A stretch of DNA of 46,428 nucleotides from Diplocloster agilis (GCF_019042275.1 NZ_JAHQCW010000046.1:1-46428); one strand, 5' to 3'; shown: positions 17,318 to 26,285, counted from the stretch's first letter. Program-made: numbers and translations. The notes: a model not told the origin generated them from the letters alone.

Positions 17318-18619
17318 ATGACAGCAAAACAGATGGTTTTGGTTGATACGTTTACGGATGGGGTGTTGGATCCCGGAAAAGAGATGGCGGGACCGGTCAG
17401 AGATGGAGGACGGATTATAGTAAATACGACAGCCGGTTGCTGGGGTCCAATGATAACGCCGAAACTGCGGGGCGGCCACGAAGTCTGCCAGCCTGTCTTC
17501 CTGGAGGGGGCAAAGCCCAATGATGCGGTGGCCATCCGTATCGAATCGATACGGATAACCTCAGAGGCGACGGCTTCCGGGAATGATAAAGCACTGGAAG
17601 GCTGCTATGTGGGAGATCCATTTGTGGCAGCAAAATGCCCGTCATGCGGGGAGCCTCATCCGGATACCCGTATAGAAGGAATCGGAGATTCCGCCATTCG
17701 CTGTAAAAAATGCGGTGCACAGGCCGCGCCGTTTGCATTTACACAGGGATATACGATGGTCTTTGATGAAAAGAGAAGAATCGGTGTGACCGTAGGACAA
17801 AAAGCAGCTGAGATGATCGGTAAAAATGGAAGACATTATATGCAGACTCCGGAAAATTCTATTCAAAACCCGGTTGTTACGATGGCACCGTCGGAGATCT
17901 CCGGAGTAGCAGTCAGGTTACGTCCATTTATAGGCCAGCTGGGAACCATACCCAGCCGTCCAATGCCGGATTCACACAATGCCGGTGATTTTGGCCAGTT
18001 TTTGCTGGGGGCACCGCACGAATATGCACAGACGGAGGAAACATTGACAGAGCGGACGGATGGTCATATGGATATTAATAAAGTAAGAGAAGGAGCAGTT
18101 CTTCTGTGTCCGGTCAAGGTGGCCGGAGCCGGTATCTATGTCGGTGATGTACATGCCATGCAAGGGGAGGGAGAGATCGCCGGACATACGACAGATGTCT
18201 GTGCCGCTGTAATTCTTCATGTAAATGTGATCCCCGATCTGCAAATTGACGGTCCTATTCTTTTACCGAATTTGGAGGATCTGCCTTATCTTGCCCGTCC
18301 GTTAAACGGAGATGAGAAAAAGATAGCTGCGGAGGAAGCCGTAAAATGGGGTGTCCTGTCCGTGGAAGAATCGGCTCCCTTAAGCTTTATCGGGACAGGA
18401 GCCAACCTGAATCTGGCCATTGACAACGGTTTAAAGCGTGCTGCGGGATTACTCGATCTTTCCGTCCCGGAGGTCATGAACCGCGTGACTATTTCAGGAG
18501 CTATTGAAATCGGACGTGCCCCCGGTGTTGTGACCGTGACTCTGCGTGTCCCTCGGGAGAAGCTAGAACAAGTAAGACTTTGGGAGTTAGCGAAAATGCA
18601 GTATTGCCTATGGGATTAG
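17318..18619 (+). CDS. Acetamidase/formamidase-like protein with zinc ribbon
   Basis: 433 aa from ATG 17318, nine bases after AAGGGAGG. The FmdA_AmdA-type fold is suggested by the early GP...GGRI block, MPDSHNAGDFG, VYVGDVHAMQGEGEIAGHTTDV (the typical GD-x-H-x-x-Q-G-x-G-E motif of the family, here around residue 270) and the closing GAIEIGR stretch. Inserted near residues 107-132 is CPSC...CKKC, a four-cysteine zinc ribbon. Family members hydrolyse small amides such as formamide or acetamide to ammonia. Its place after deaminase and phosphorylase suggests an amide made from the released base or a modified nucleoside; the substrate is unknown. Confidence 0.75.
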   Translation: MTAKQMVLVDTFTDGVLDPGKEMAGPVRDGGRIIVNTTAGCWGPMITPKLRGGHEVCQPVFLEGAKPNDAVAIRIESIRITSEATASGNDKALEGCYVGDPFVAAKCPSCGEPHPDTRIEGIGDSAIRCKKCGAQAAPFAFTQGYTMVFDEKRRIGVTVGQKAAEMIGKNGRHYMQTPENSIQNPVVTMAPSEISGVAVRLRPFIGQLGTIPSRPMPDSHNAGDFGQFLLGAPHEYAQTEETLTERTDGHMDINKVREGAVLLCPVKVAGAGIYVGDVHAMQGEGEIAGHTTDVCAAVILHVNVIPDLQIDGPILLPNLEDLPYLARPLNGDEKKIAAEEAVKWGVLSVEESAPLSFIGTGANLNLAIDNGLKRAAGLLDLSVPEVMNRVTISGAIEIGRAPGVVTVTLRVPREKLEQVRLWELAKMQYCLWD

Positions 18620-18681
18620 TTCCAAGTCATCCACAAATCAAGGAAGACCCAATCGGCCAGCTGGGATGTCAACCGAAGTAA

Positions 18682-18912
18682 TTGGGTATATCTCCCCGGA
18701 ATTCATCAGCAGAAAGACGGGGAAAAAGACTTACGCGAATTTCTCGGAGGGAATCAGGGATGATCTGCGGTCTGGCCGGCTATCCGCAAGCACGGCGGGA
18801 TTACCTGCTGTTCCTGTACCACCTGTCCATTCCGCCAACAAACAATGCATTATTTTTGAGAGAGGTTATCAGTGGCAGAAAGCACAAAAGCAGGGGAAGA
18901 AAAGCTTTATGA
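18682..18912 (+). pseudogene. Fragment of an IS66-type transposase, frame-damaged
   Basis: The frame carries RRDYLLFLYHLSIPPTNNA followed by a basic stretch (ISGRKHKSRGRK). This resembles the end of IS66 TnpC proteins, in which a hydrophobic FLxDxxVPxxNN stretch is followed by ERxLR and lysine-rich residues. Upstream domains are absent and two frames overlap, so it is debris. It is evidence of insertion activity at the right edge of the nucleoside island. Confidence 0.45.
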
Positions 18913-18972
18913 AGGAGTGAAAAACGCCCACTTTTCTGCTGATATGAAGAAAAGTCCACCGTACCTGATATT

Positions 18973-19012
18973 TTATAACAGACCCTGACTCATTAGCCAG
19001 GGTCTGTTATAA
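18973..19012. repeat. Perfect 15-bp inverted repeat
   Basis: TTATAACAGACCCTG (18973-18987) and CAGGGTCTGTTATAA (18998-19012) pair without mismatch over a 10-base loop. It lacks a T run, so it may be a weak terminator, or the end of a lost mobile element next to the transposase fragment. Confidence 0.75.
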
Positions 19013-19077
19013 GACGTTATCATTTCCCATATAGGATCCCTGCTTTCCCTACCCCGTAAAACAGTAACAGGGTATGA

Positions 19078-19647
19078 GTGGCCTTAGTGCCCTTCCAGCT
19101 TCTTCGTCTCAGAAAAACTCTCCAAAAATCCAGAACACCTGAAAATATGGATGCGTTGAAAGAACTGATACTCCATGATATAATTGGAAGTATCAAAGAA
19201 AATGAGCGTGTCAGCAACATTACTAAAAAGGACGCCAGGATCCTGTTGAACCTAACCGGCAGACTGTATCAGCATATCTATGAGAAGTACAGGGAACTGG
19301 AGGAAGGAGGGTATTCCGTGATGATTGAGGAGGCATTGGTACTGGATATTGATATGATTGAATATGAACACAATCAGCGGCTGAATGCCATGCAGCGCGA
19401 GATAGACGAGGCAAAGATTGCGATTGAGCGGGAAAAGGAAGAAGCAGAGCGGCAAAAAGCTGCTGCGGAACAGGAAAAGATAAAGGCAGAAAAAGAACGG
19501 GAAATCGTGCGGCAGGAAAATTTTAAACTTAAAAAAGCCCTGAAGCTGTTGGCACAGCAGAATCCGGGAGAAGAAGTATATAAGCTTATGGGCATAACCC
19601 GGGAAGAGCTGGATCAATTAATAAATGAACCCCCGCATGTGGTTTGA
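19078..19647 (+). pseudogene. C-terminal remnant of an Rpn/YhgA-like transposase-nuclease
   Basis: 189 aa. The middle (LKELILHDIIGSIKENERVSNITKKDARILLNLTGRLYQ) and the long charged coiled coil (IEREKEEAERQKAAAEQEKIKAEKE) with a short tail (VYKLMGITREELDQLI) resemble the end of Rpn-family recombination-promoting nucleases (PD-(D/E)XK). The amino-terminal nuclease domain is missing and the first 20 residues look like read-in sequence, so the gene is truncated. No convincing ribosome site precedes it. Confidence 0.55.
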
Positions 19648-19757
19648 TCCTGCCTTGTGGCCATGGATATTTATCTGCTTCATTGCGGTCTGCTCTTAGG
19701 TTCCGCCCAGGCGTTGTGCCTGAGAGGAGCAGGAGATGAGCGCAAGCAAAAAAATAC

Positions 19758-19786
19758 TTTAAAAATAGAAAGCAGTATGTTATAAT
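19758..19786 (+). promoter_or_regulatory. Promoter of the scfA-scfB-secDF unit
   Basis: TTTAAA at 19758-19763, seventeen bases, TATAAT at 19781-19786 preceded by TGT (extended -10). The transcript would start near 19792 and its leader holds a hairpin, CAACTGCG (19797-19804) with CGCAGTTG (19813-19820), just before the AAGGAGG of scfA. Confidence 0.65.
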
Positions 19787-19846
19787 CGTCAAAGAGCAAC
19801 TGCGTATAGCGGCGCAGTTGGGAATTAGAGAAGGAGGATACTGGAA

Positions 19847-19990
19847 ATGAAACATGTAAAAACTTTGAATACAAAGAGCTTACAGGAATCCATGAAAAAA
19901 GGCGGATGCGGAGAGTGTCAGACTTCTTGCCAGTCGGCATGCAAGACTTCCTGTACAGTGGGAAATCAGACCTGTGAAAACAACAAATAA
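19847..19990 (+). CDS. scfA: SCIFF precursor peptide (ranthipeptide)
   Basis: 47 aa: MKHVKTLNTKSLQESMKKGG leader-like start, then a cysteine-rich core with six cysteines at residues 21, 24, 28, 32, 36 and 43. This is the six-cysteines-in-forty-five pattern that names the family, present in nearly all Clostridia. The maturase ScfB links cysteine sulfur to a neighbouring residue (thioether, at a non-alpha carbon). AGAAGGAGG stands before ATG 19847. A short hairpin and 123 bases separate it from scfB. The mature product's role is not settled; quorum-like signalling has been proposed for related peptides. Confidence 0.96.
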   Translation: MKHVKTLNTKSLQESMKKGGCGECQTSCQSACKTSCTVGNQTCENNK

Positions 19991-20011
19991 ATAGTAATGT
20001 GTGAGATCAGG

Positions 20012-20035
20012 AAGCAGCGGCTTTTGTCGCTGCTT
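20012..20035 (+). other. Hairpin between scfA and scfB
   Basis: AAGCAGCG pairs with CGCTGCTT across an eight-base loop. With no T run it likely acts as an attenuator or as a 3-prime stabiliser, allowing more precursor peptide than maturase. Confidence 0.65.
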
Positions 20036-20113
20036 GTTCATGTATATCCATACGTATGGCTTAAACTGGCTGTACACCCGCCGGATGGCGGAATCCTTTG
20101 AAAGGAGATTGAC

Positions 20114-21460
20114 GTGATACATCAATATAAAAATAATGGCTTTCACATCGTTATGGATGTGAACAGCGGAGCCATACATATCGTGGATGAAGTGGTATAC
20201 GACATGCTGCCGCTTTATCAGGAGCATTCCCTGGAAGAGATCAAAACCCTCCTCCAAGACAGATACACAGCAGATGAGATCGGGGAAGCCGCCGGTGAGA
20301 TTGAAGAGTTAAAGAATGCAGGAGTGTTATTTACCGAAGATATTTATGAAAATTATCTGATGGATTTTAAGAAAAGACCGACGGTTGTCAAAGCGCTCTG
20401 CCTGCATATCGCCCATGACTGCAACCTGGCATGTAAATATTGTTTTGCTGAGGAGGGGGAATATCACGGCCGCAGGGAACTGATGAGCTATGAGACCGGC
20501 AGACAGGCACTGGATTTTTTGATTGCTAATTCCGGGAACCGCAGGAATCTGGAAGTGGATTTCTTTGGCGGGGAGCCGCTGATGAACTGGCAGGTGGTAA
20601 AAGACCTGGTGGCTTACGGGCGGGAACAGGAAAAGCTGCATGATAAGAAATTCCGTTTTACCCTGACCACCAACGGAGTGCTTCTGGACGATGAAGTAAT
20701 GGAATTCGCCAACAGGGAAATGAGCAACGTGGTTCTGTCCATAGACGGACGAAAAGAGATCCACGACCGGATGCGTCCATCCAGAAATGGAAAGGGCAGC
20801 TATGATCTGATTGTTCCCAAATTCCAAAAACTGGCCGAAAGCAGGAAACAGACGAATTATTACGTCAGGGGTACCTTTACCAGGAATAATCTGGACTTTT
20901 CCGAAGATGTGCTGCACCTGGCGGACCTGGGCTTTCAGCAGATATCCGTAGAGCCGGTGGTGGCAGCGCCCGATGAACCCTACGCCATCCGGATGGAGGA
21001 TGTGCCGGCGATCTGTGAAGAATATGATAAGCTGGCGGCAGAGATGGTGAAGCGCAAAAAAGAGGGAAGGGATTTTAATTTCTTCCATTTTATGATAGAT
21101 CTGACCGGAGGGCCCTGTGTGGCCAAGCGGTTGTCCGGCTGTGGTTCCGGTACGGAATATCTGGCCGTGACGCCCTGGGGCGATCTGTATCCCTGCCATC
21201 AGTTTGTAGGTATGGAGCAGTTTCTGATGGGCAATGTTTATGATGGAGTCAAGAATACGGAACTGAGAGACGAATTCAAGTGCTGCAATGTATATGCAAA
21301 AGAAAAATGCAGGAAATGTTTTGCCAAATTTTATTGCAGCGGCGGCTGCGCGGCGAATTCTTATCAGTTCCATGGCACGATCAACGACGCCTATGATATC
21401 GGATGTGAATTGCAGAGGAAACGTGTGGAATGTGCAATCATGATAAAAGCAGCAGAATAA
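20114..21460 (+). CDS. scfB: Radical SAM SCIFF peptide maturase
   Basis: 448 aa from GTG 20114, with AAAGGAG seven bases upstream. Residues 1-85 form the peptide-recognition (RRE-like) part, beginning HQYKNNGFHIVMDVNSGAIH. The radical SAM cluster motif CxxxCxxC is at C103, C107 and C110 (DCNLACKYCFA). The carboxyl end is a SPASM domain with further cysteine clusters (GPCVAKRLSGCGSG, YPCH, CRKCFAKFYCSGGC), which bind auxiliary [4Fe-4S] clusters. It uses S-adenosylmethionine to form the thioether bonds in ScfA. The adjoining scfA and the family-typical length make the assignment secure. Confidence 0.96.
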   Translation: MIHQYKNNGFHIVMDVNSGAIHIVDEVVYDMLPLYQEHSLEEIKTLLQDRYTADEIGEAAGEIEELKNAGVLFTEDIYENYLMDFKKRPTVVKALCLHIAHDCNLACKYCFAEEGEYHGRRELMSYETGRQALDFLIANSGNRRNLEVDFFGGEPLMNWQVVKDLVAYGREQEKLHDKKFRFTLTTNGVLLDDEVMEFANREMSNVVLSIDGRKEIHDRMRPSRNGKGSYDLIVPKFQKLAESRKQTNYYVRGTFTRNNLDFSEDVLHLADLGFQQISVEPVVAAPDEPYAIRMEDVPAICEEYDKLAAEMVKRKKEGRDFNFFHFMIDLTGGPCVAKRLSGCGSGTEYLAVTPWGDLYPCHQFVGMEQFLMGNVYDGVKNTELRDEFKCCNVYAKEKCRKCFAKFYCSGGCAANSYQFHGTINDAYDIGCELQRKRVECAIMIKAAE

Positions 21461-21485
21461 AGAGAAGGAAGGAAGTACAAAAGGC

Positions 21486-23630
21486 ATGAAGAAAAGCAGA
21501 GGGATTATTGTCCTGATCCTGACCGCCCTTATTACAGCGGGAATGGTTTTTACCGCGGCGGTGGGAATCGGAGACAGTGAAAGCGGTGCGGCAAAGCACA
21601 TTAAGCTGGGCCTGGATCTGGCCGGCGGTGTCAGCATTACTTATGAGTCGGTGGAGGAGAATCCTACATCGGAGCAGATGAGCGATACCATCTACAAATT
21701 ACAGAAACGTGTGGAAAACTATAGTACGGAAGCCCAGGTGTATCAGGAGGGGGACCGCCGGATTAACATTGAAATCCCGGGCGTGTCCGACGCCAACGCG
21801 ATACTGGAAGAACTGGGAAAACCCGGTTCCCTTCAGTTCCAGACCCAGGACGGACAGGTGATCCTGGACGGCTCCCATGTAACCAGCGCGAAAGCGGGAA
21901 ATACCACGGACAAGCTGACCGGCAATAACAATTATGTCGTACAGCTGACTTTTGACGAAGAGGGAAAAGAGAAGTTCGCTGAGGCTACCCAGGCAAATAT
22001 CGGTAACCGGATTGCGATTGTCTATGATGGAAATACCGTCAGCGCGCCGACTGTAAAATCAGCGATTACCAACGGCGAATGTGTGATTGAAAATATGGAA
22101 TCCTATGAAGCGGCTGAAAGCCTGGCCTCCACGATCCGGATCGGTTCCCTGCAGCTGGAATTAAAAGAAATCCGCTCTAACGTGGTTGGGGCGCAGCTGG
22201 GAGAAGAAGCCATCAGTACCAGCTTAAAAGCGGGTGCGATCGGTATTGCTCTCGTGATTGTATTTATGGTGATCTTCTACCTGATTCCCGGTCTGGCAGC
22301 AGGCCTGGCATTGGTAATCTATACACTGCTTGTACTGCTCACTCTCAACGCGTTTGAGATTACGCTGACCCTGCCCGGTATCGCAGGTATCATCCTGTCG
22401 ATCGGTATGGCAGTCGATGCGAATGTTATTATATTTGCCCGTATCCGGGAAGAGATCACGGCCGGGCGAAATGTGAAGTCGGCGATGAAAGAAGGCTTCC
22501 GCAAAGCGATGTCCGCCATTGTGGACGGTAATATTACCACCCTGATCGCCGCAGCGGTTCTGTACCTGTTCGGCTCGGGAAGCGTGCGCGGTTTTGCCCA
22601 GACACTGGCTCTTGGTATCGTATTGTCCATGTTCACGGCTCTGGTCATTACCCGGTTGATTTTGAACGCCCTCTATGCGGCAGGATTAAAAGATAAAAAG
22701 TTCTTCGGTCAGCAAAAGGAAAGAAAAGCCATCAATTTTATCGGAAAGCGGAATCTTTTCTTTGCCATCTCCATCGCGCTGATCTTAATTGGATTTGTAT
22801 TCATGGGCGTTCATTCGGCGAAAGGAACGACATTCAACTACAGCCTGGACTTCATGGGCGGTACGTCGACCAATGTGACGTTTAATGAGGATATGAGTAT
22901 CCAGGAGGTTGACGCCAATGTAAAACCGGTGGTGCAGGAGATCACAAAGGATGCCAATATTCAGACCCAGAAGGTAGCCGGAACGAATCAGGTCATCATC
23001 AAGACCAGAGAGTTGAATCTTTCAGAGAGGGAAGCGCTGAATAACGCTCTGAAAGAAAACTTTGATATCGATGAATCCCTGATTACTGCAGAGAGTATCA
23101 GCTCCACGGTAAGTAAGGAGATGAGATGGGATGCCTTTAAGTCCGTACTCATAGCCACCTTGTGTATGCTGATCTATATCTGGATCCGGTTTAACGACTT
23201 AAGATTCGGAGCCAGCGCGGTAATCGCTCTGATCCATGACGTACTGGTTGTAATCGGCTGCTACGCGGTCGTGCGGATTCCGGTAGGGGGAACCTTTATC
23301 GCCTGTATGCTGACCATCGTCGGTTATTCGATCAACGCCACTATCGTCATCTTTGACCGTATCCGTGAAAACCTGAAACTGATGAAGAACAAGGAATCGT
23401 TGCAGGATGTGGTAAATAAGAGCGTTACCCAGACGCTGTCCAGAAGTATCAACACCACGGTTACAACATTTATCACCATTGCGGTACTTTTCATACTGGG
23501 TGTGTCTTCCATTAAAGAATTTGCCTTCCCGCTGATGGTAGGTATCATCTGCGGCGGTTACACGTCCGTATGTATCACAGGAGCCCTGTGGTATGTAATG
23601 AAGACAAAACTGGTGAAAAAAGAAAAATAG
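21486..23630 (+). CDS. secDF: Fused protein-export subunit SecDF
   Basis: 714 aa. SecD half: first helix at residues 6-28, periplasmic P1 domain (LGLDLAGGVSITYE near residue 42), and five helices with the conserved GIAGIILSIGMAVDANVIIFARIREE around residue 300. SecF half from about residue 415: FNYSLDFMGGTSTNV, then the IVGYSINATIVIFDRIREN repeat near 615. These conserved aspartates carry the proton path. The protein uses the proton gradient to help pull exported proteins through SecYEG. It starts 25 bases after scfB and is likely co-transcribed. Separate secD and secF genes are the commoner clostridial arrangement; the fusion is intact here. Confidence 0.96.
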   Translation: MKKSRGIIVLILTALITAGMVFTAAVGIGDSESGAAKHIKLGLDLAGGVSITYESVEENPTSEQMSDTIYKLQKRVENYSTEAQVYQEGDRRINIEIPGVSDANAILEELGKPGSLQFQTQDGQVILDGSHVTSAKAGNTTDKLTGNNNYVVQLTFDEEGKEKFAEATQANIGNRIAIVYDGNTVSAPTVKSAITNGECVIENMESYEAAESLASTIRIGSLQLELKEIRSNVVGAQLGEEAISTSLKAGAIGIALVIVFMVIFYLIPGLAAGLALVIYTLLVLLTLNAFEITLTLPGIAGIILSIGMAVDANVIIFARIREEITAGRNVKSAMKEGFRKAMSAIVDGNITTLIAAAVLYLFGSGSVRGFAQTLALGIVLSMFTALVITRLILNALYAAGLKDKKFFGQQKERKAINFIGKRNLFFAISIALILIGFVFMGVHSAKGTTFNYSLDFMGGTSTNVTFNEDMSIQEVDANVKPVVQEITKDANIQTQKVAGTNQVIIKTRELNLSEREALNNALKENFDIDESLITAESISSTVSKEMRWDAFKSVLIATLCMLIYIWIRFNDLRFGASAVIALIHDVLVVIGCYAVVRIPVGGTFIACMLTIVGYSINATIVIFDRIRENLKLMKNKESLQDVVNKSVTQTLSRSINTTVTTFITIAVLFILGVSSIKEFAFPLMVGIICGGYTSVCITGALWYVMKTKLVKKEK

Positions 23631-23646
23631 AGGAAATAATAAGTGA

Positions 23647-23739
23647 GGGGCTGTTGCAAAAAAGACTGTTCCCGGCTGGTTTGTGTTTCAGGTGTACCTG
23701 GAAACATGCGGCCGGCTACCTTCTTTGGGCAACAGCCCT
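23647..23739. repeat. 93-bp fold-back element, MITE-like
   Basis: GGGGCTGTTGC at 23647-23657 and GCAACAGCCCT at 23729-23739 form near-perfect terminal inverted repeats. Inside, CCGGC/GCCGG and GTTTCAGG/CCTGGAAAC extend the fold. The ends resemble the GGxTCTGTTGCAAA-type termini of several insertion sequences. It lies in the short gap between secDF and recJ and may also slow transcription there. Confidence 0.6.
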
Positions 23740-23796
23740 TCCTTATTCCCCATACCTGAATCTATGACGCAGTAAATGCGCCTACCGGAGGTAACT

Positions 23797-25560
23797 ATGG
23801 AAAAATGGTTTATTACTATGAAAAAAGCAGACTTTCAGGATATTTCAGAGAAGTTTCATATCACGCCGGTAACAGCCAGGCTGATCCGGAACCGGGATGT
23901 GGTCGGTGATGCGGCGATACGGGAATATCTGCACGGAGATCTGAAAGACCTGCACGACCCGTTTCTGATGAAAGGAATGCGTGAAGCGGTCTCCATCATC
24001 CGGCAGAAGATCGCGGAACATAAGGCGATCCGCATTATCGGGGATTATGATATCGACGGGGTCTGCTCCACTTACATTCTGCTGACAGCGTTTCAAAAAC
24101 TGGGCGCTTGCGTGGATACCGATATTCCGGACCGGCTCAAGGACGGTTACGGGATTAATGAACAGCTGATACAGCGGGCTTACGACAGCGGTATCGATAC
24201 GATCGTGACCTGTGACAACGGGATCGCCGCCATCGATCAGATCGCCTATGCGAAATCCCTTGGCATGACGGTGGTGGTCACCGATCATCATGATATCCCG
24301 TACATAGAACAGGAAGACGGCAGCAGAGAGATTCTGACTTCTCAGGCGGATGTCATTATCAACCCGAAGCAGCAGGACTGTGCCTATCCCTTTGAGAATC
24401 TGTGCGGCGCGGCGGTGGCCTATAAGCTGTCCCAGGCTCTCTATGAGAGCGCGGGCTTTCGCCGGGAAGACGCTTACCCGTTGTTGGAATTTGCGGCATT
24501 TGCCACAGTGGGAGACGTAATGGACCTGGTGGGAGAGAACCGGATTCTGGTGAAAATCGGCCTGCGCATGCTGCAAAACACCCAAAACCGGGGCATGCGG
24601 GCGCTGATCCAGGTCAATGACCTGACCGGCAAAAAGCTGACCGCTTATCATATCGGTTTTGTGCTGGGCCCCTGCATCAATGCCAGCGGCCGGTTGGATA
24701 CAGCCAAGCGCGCCCTCAAGCTTTTGCAGGCGGAGGATACCGAGGAAGCCCAGACGCTGGCCGGCGACTTAAAAGCGCTGAACGACAGCCGCAAATACAT
24801 GACCCTTCAGGGGGTCGAGAAGGCCATGGAATTAATCGACAGTACGGATCTGAAGAAGGATAAGGTATTGTTAGTATACCTGCCGGATTGCCATGAGAGT
24901 CTGGCCGGAATTATCGCAGGCAGAATCAGGGAAAAATATCACAAACCGGTATTCGTGCTTACGGATTCGGAGGAGGGAGTGAAAGGCTCCGGCCGTTCTA
25001 TTGAAGCCTATTCCATGTTTGAGGAGATGACCAGATGCCGGGAGCTGTTTACGAAATTCGGCGGACATCCCATGGCGGCCGGCTGCTCCCTTCTGCCGGA
25101 AAATCTGGAGAGACTGAGAAAACAGCTGAATCTGCAGACAACCCTGACGGATGAGGATTTTGTGGAGAAGGTCTCCATCGATGTGGCCATGCCGTTACAT
25201 TATATTACCGAACAGCAGATACGGGAACTGGAGCTTTTGGAGCCGTTTGGAAAAGGGAATCAGAAACCTTTGTTCGCGGAAAAGGATTTGAAGGTCAGAG
25301 GAGCCCGCATCTTAGGGAAAAATAAAAATGTATTGAAAATGCAGCTGGAAAACACGGCGGGCCAGACGATAGACGCCATGCTGTTCCAGGAGGTGCCGGC
25401 TTTCCTGCAATATATCTCGGAAAAATTCGGAGAGACGCAGATGCAGCGGATGCTAAACGGCACGGACAGTGAAGTGAATATCAGTGTCACCTATTATCCG
25501 ACGGTCAATGAATATAACGGAAAAAGGACGCTTCAGATTATAATAGAGAACTACAGATAG
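23797..25560 (+). CDS. recJ: Single-stranded-DNA exonuclease RecJ
   Basis: 587 aa from ATG 23797, five bases after GGAGG; a longer frame from 23776 would place that ribosome site inside the gene. 5-prime-to-3-prime ssDNA exonuclease of recombination and mismatch repair. The DHH domain has motif I IIGDYDIDGVCSTY, DHH in VVVTDHHDIP, NPKQ and the VGDVMDLVGENR segment. The DHHA1 part includes FTKFGGHPMAAGCSL. The carboxyl OB-fold carries LEPFGKGNQKPLF. Complete compared with family members of 550-600 aa. In many Clostridia recJ follows secDF, as here. Confidence 0.95.
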   Translation: MEKWFITMKKADFQDISEKFHITPVTARLIRNRDVVGDAAIREYLHGDLKDLHDPFLMKGMREAVSIIRQKIAEHKAIRIIGDYDIDGVCSTYILLTAFQKLGACVDTDIPDRLKDGYGINEQLIQRAYDSGIDTIVTCDNGIAAIDQIAYAKSLGMTVVVTDHHDIPYIEQEDGSREILTSQADVIINPKQQDCAYPFENLCGAAVAYKLSQALYESAGFRREDAYPLLEFAAFATVGDVMDLVGENRILVKIGLRMLQNTQNRGMRALIQVNDLTGKKLTAYHIGFVLGPCINASGRLDTAKRALKLLQAEDTEEAQTLAGDLKALNDSRKYMTLQGVEKAMELIDSTDLKKDKVLLVYLPDCHESLAGIIAGRIREKYHKPVFVLTDSEEGVKGSGRSIEAYSMFEEMTRCRELFTKFGGHPMAAGCSLLPENLERLRKQLNLQTTLTDEDFVEKVSIDVAMPLHYITEQQIRELELLEPFGKGNQKPLFAEKDLKVRGARILGKNKNVLKMQLENTAGQTIDAMLFQEVPAFLQYISEKFGETQMQRMLNGTDSEVNISVTYYPTVNEYNGKRTLQIIIENYR

Positions 25561-25586
25561 CAGAGAAGGGAGGCGTAAAACAGAGG

Positions 25587-26285
25587 ATGGCAAATATCAT
25601 GCTTGTAGAAGATGACGATACGCTGCAGTTTGGAATTCAGATGGCATTGAAGAAAAACGGATATGGGACTATCGTCTGCCCAAATCTGGAACAGGCCCGC
25701 AGCCTCTTTTCTCCCCAGGTGGATCTGATTTTGCTGGATTTGAATCTTCCCGATGGATCCGGCTATGATTTTTGCGGCTGGGTAAAAAGAAGGAGCGATA
25801 CCCCCATCCTGTTCCTGACGGTCAGAGATGACGAGACAGACATGGTAAAAGGGCTGGACATGGGCGCGGATGACTATATAGTGAAACCATTCTCCATCAC
25901 GGTCCTGCTGTCCAGAATCCGGGCTGTAATGCGCCGGGTCGCTCAGACGGAGGAGACCCAGTTACTCACCTGCGACACGCTGATCTTAAACAAAGAGGCC
26001 AGGACCGTACACCTGGACGGGAAGGAGCTTATCCTTACGGCCGGGGAATACCGCCTTTTACTCTGCCTGATGGAAAATAAAAACCAGACCTTAACCCGGC
26101 AGCAGCTGCTGGAAAAAGTCTGGGATGTGGACGGCAGCTTTGTGGGGGACAATGCGCTGACCGTAACGATGAGAAGGCTGAGGGAAAAACTGCAGGGATA
26201 TGAGTTCATACGGACGCTTAGGGGAATCGGGTATCGCATGGAGGAAGAGCCTTGGTTTAAAAATGCGGAGGATGGAGAACGGTAA
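25587..26285 (+). CDS. OmpR-family response regulator
   Basis: 232 aa. Receiver domain residues 2-115 with D9/D10, phosphorylation site D51 (LILLDLNLPDGSG), T in FLTVRD and K in YIVKPF; winged-helix Trans_reg_C domain residues 125-225 ending in FIRTLRGIGYRME. It is 20 bases before its kinase and upstream of an ABC exporter, the arrangement of BceRS/VraRS-like peptide-antibiotic sensing modules. It begins 26 bases after recJ, so some transcription may read through from recJ. Likely target: the promoter of the ABC genes at about 27500. Confidence 0.93.
   Translation: MANIMLVEDDDTLQFGIQMALKKNGYGTIVCPNLEQARSLFSPQVDLILLDLNLPDGSGYDFCGWVKRRSDTPILFLTVRDDETDMVKGLDMGADDYIVKPFSITVLLSRIRAVMRRVAQTEETQLLTCDTLILNKEARTVHLDGKELILTAGEYRLLLCLMENKNQTLTRQQLLEKVWDVDGSFVGDNALTVTMRRLREKLQGYEFIRTLRGIGYRMEEEPWFKNAEDGER

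Noticed and set aside
20327-21637. 436-aa open frame on the minus strand opposite scfB and secDF
   Set aside because: It covers most of the radical SAM gene antisense, has no recognisable domain or ribosome site, and its composition is that of a shadow of GC-biased codons.
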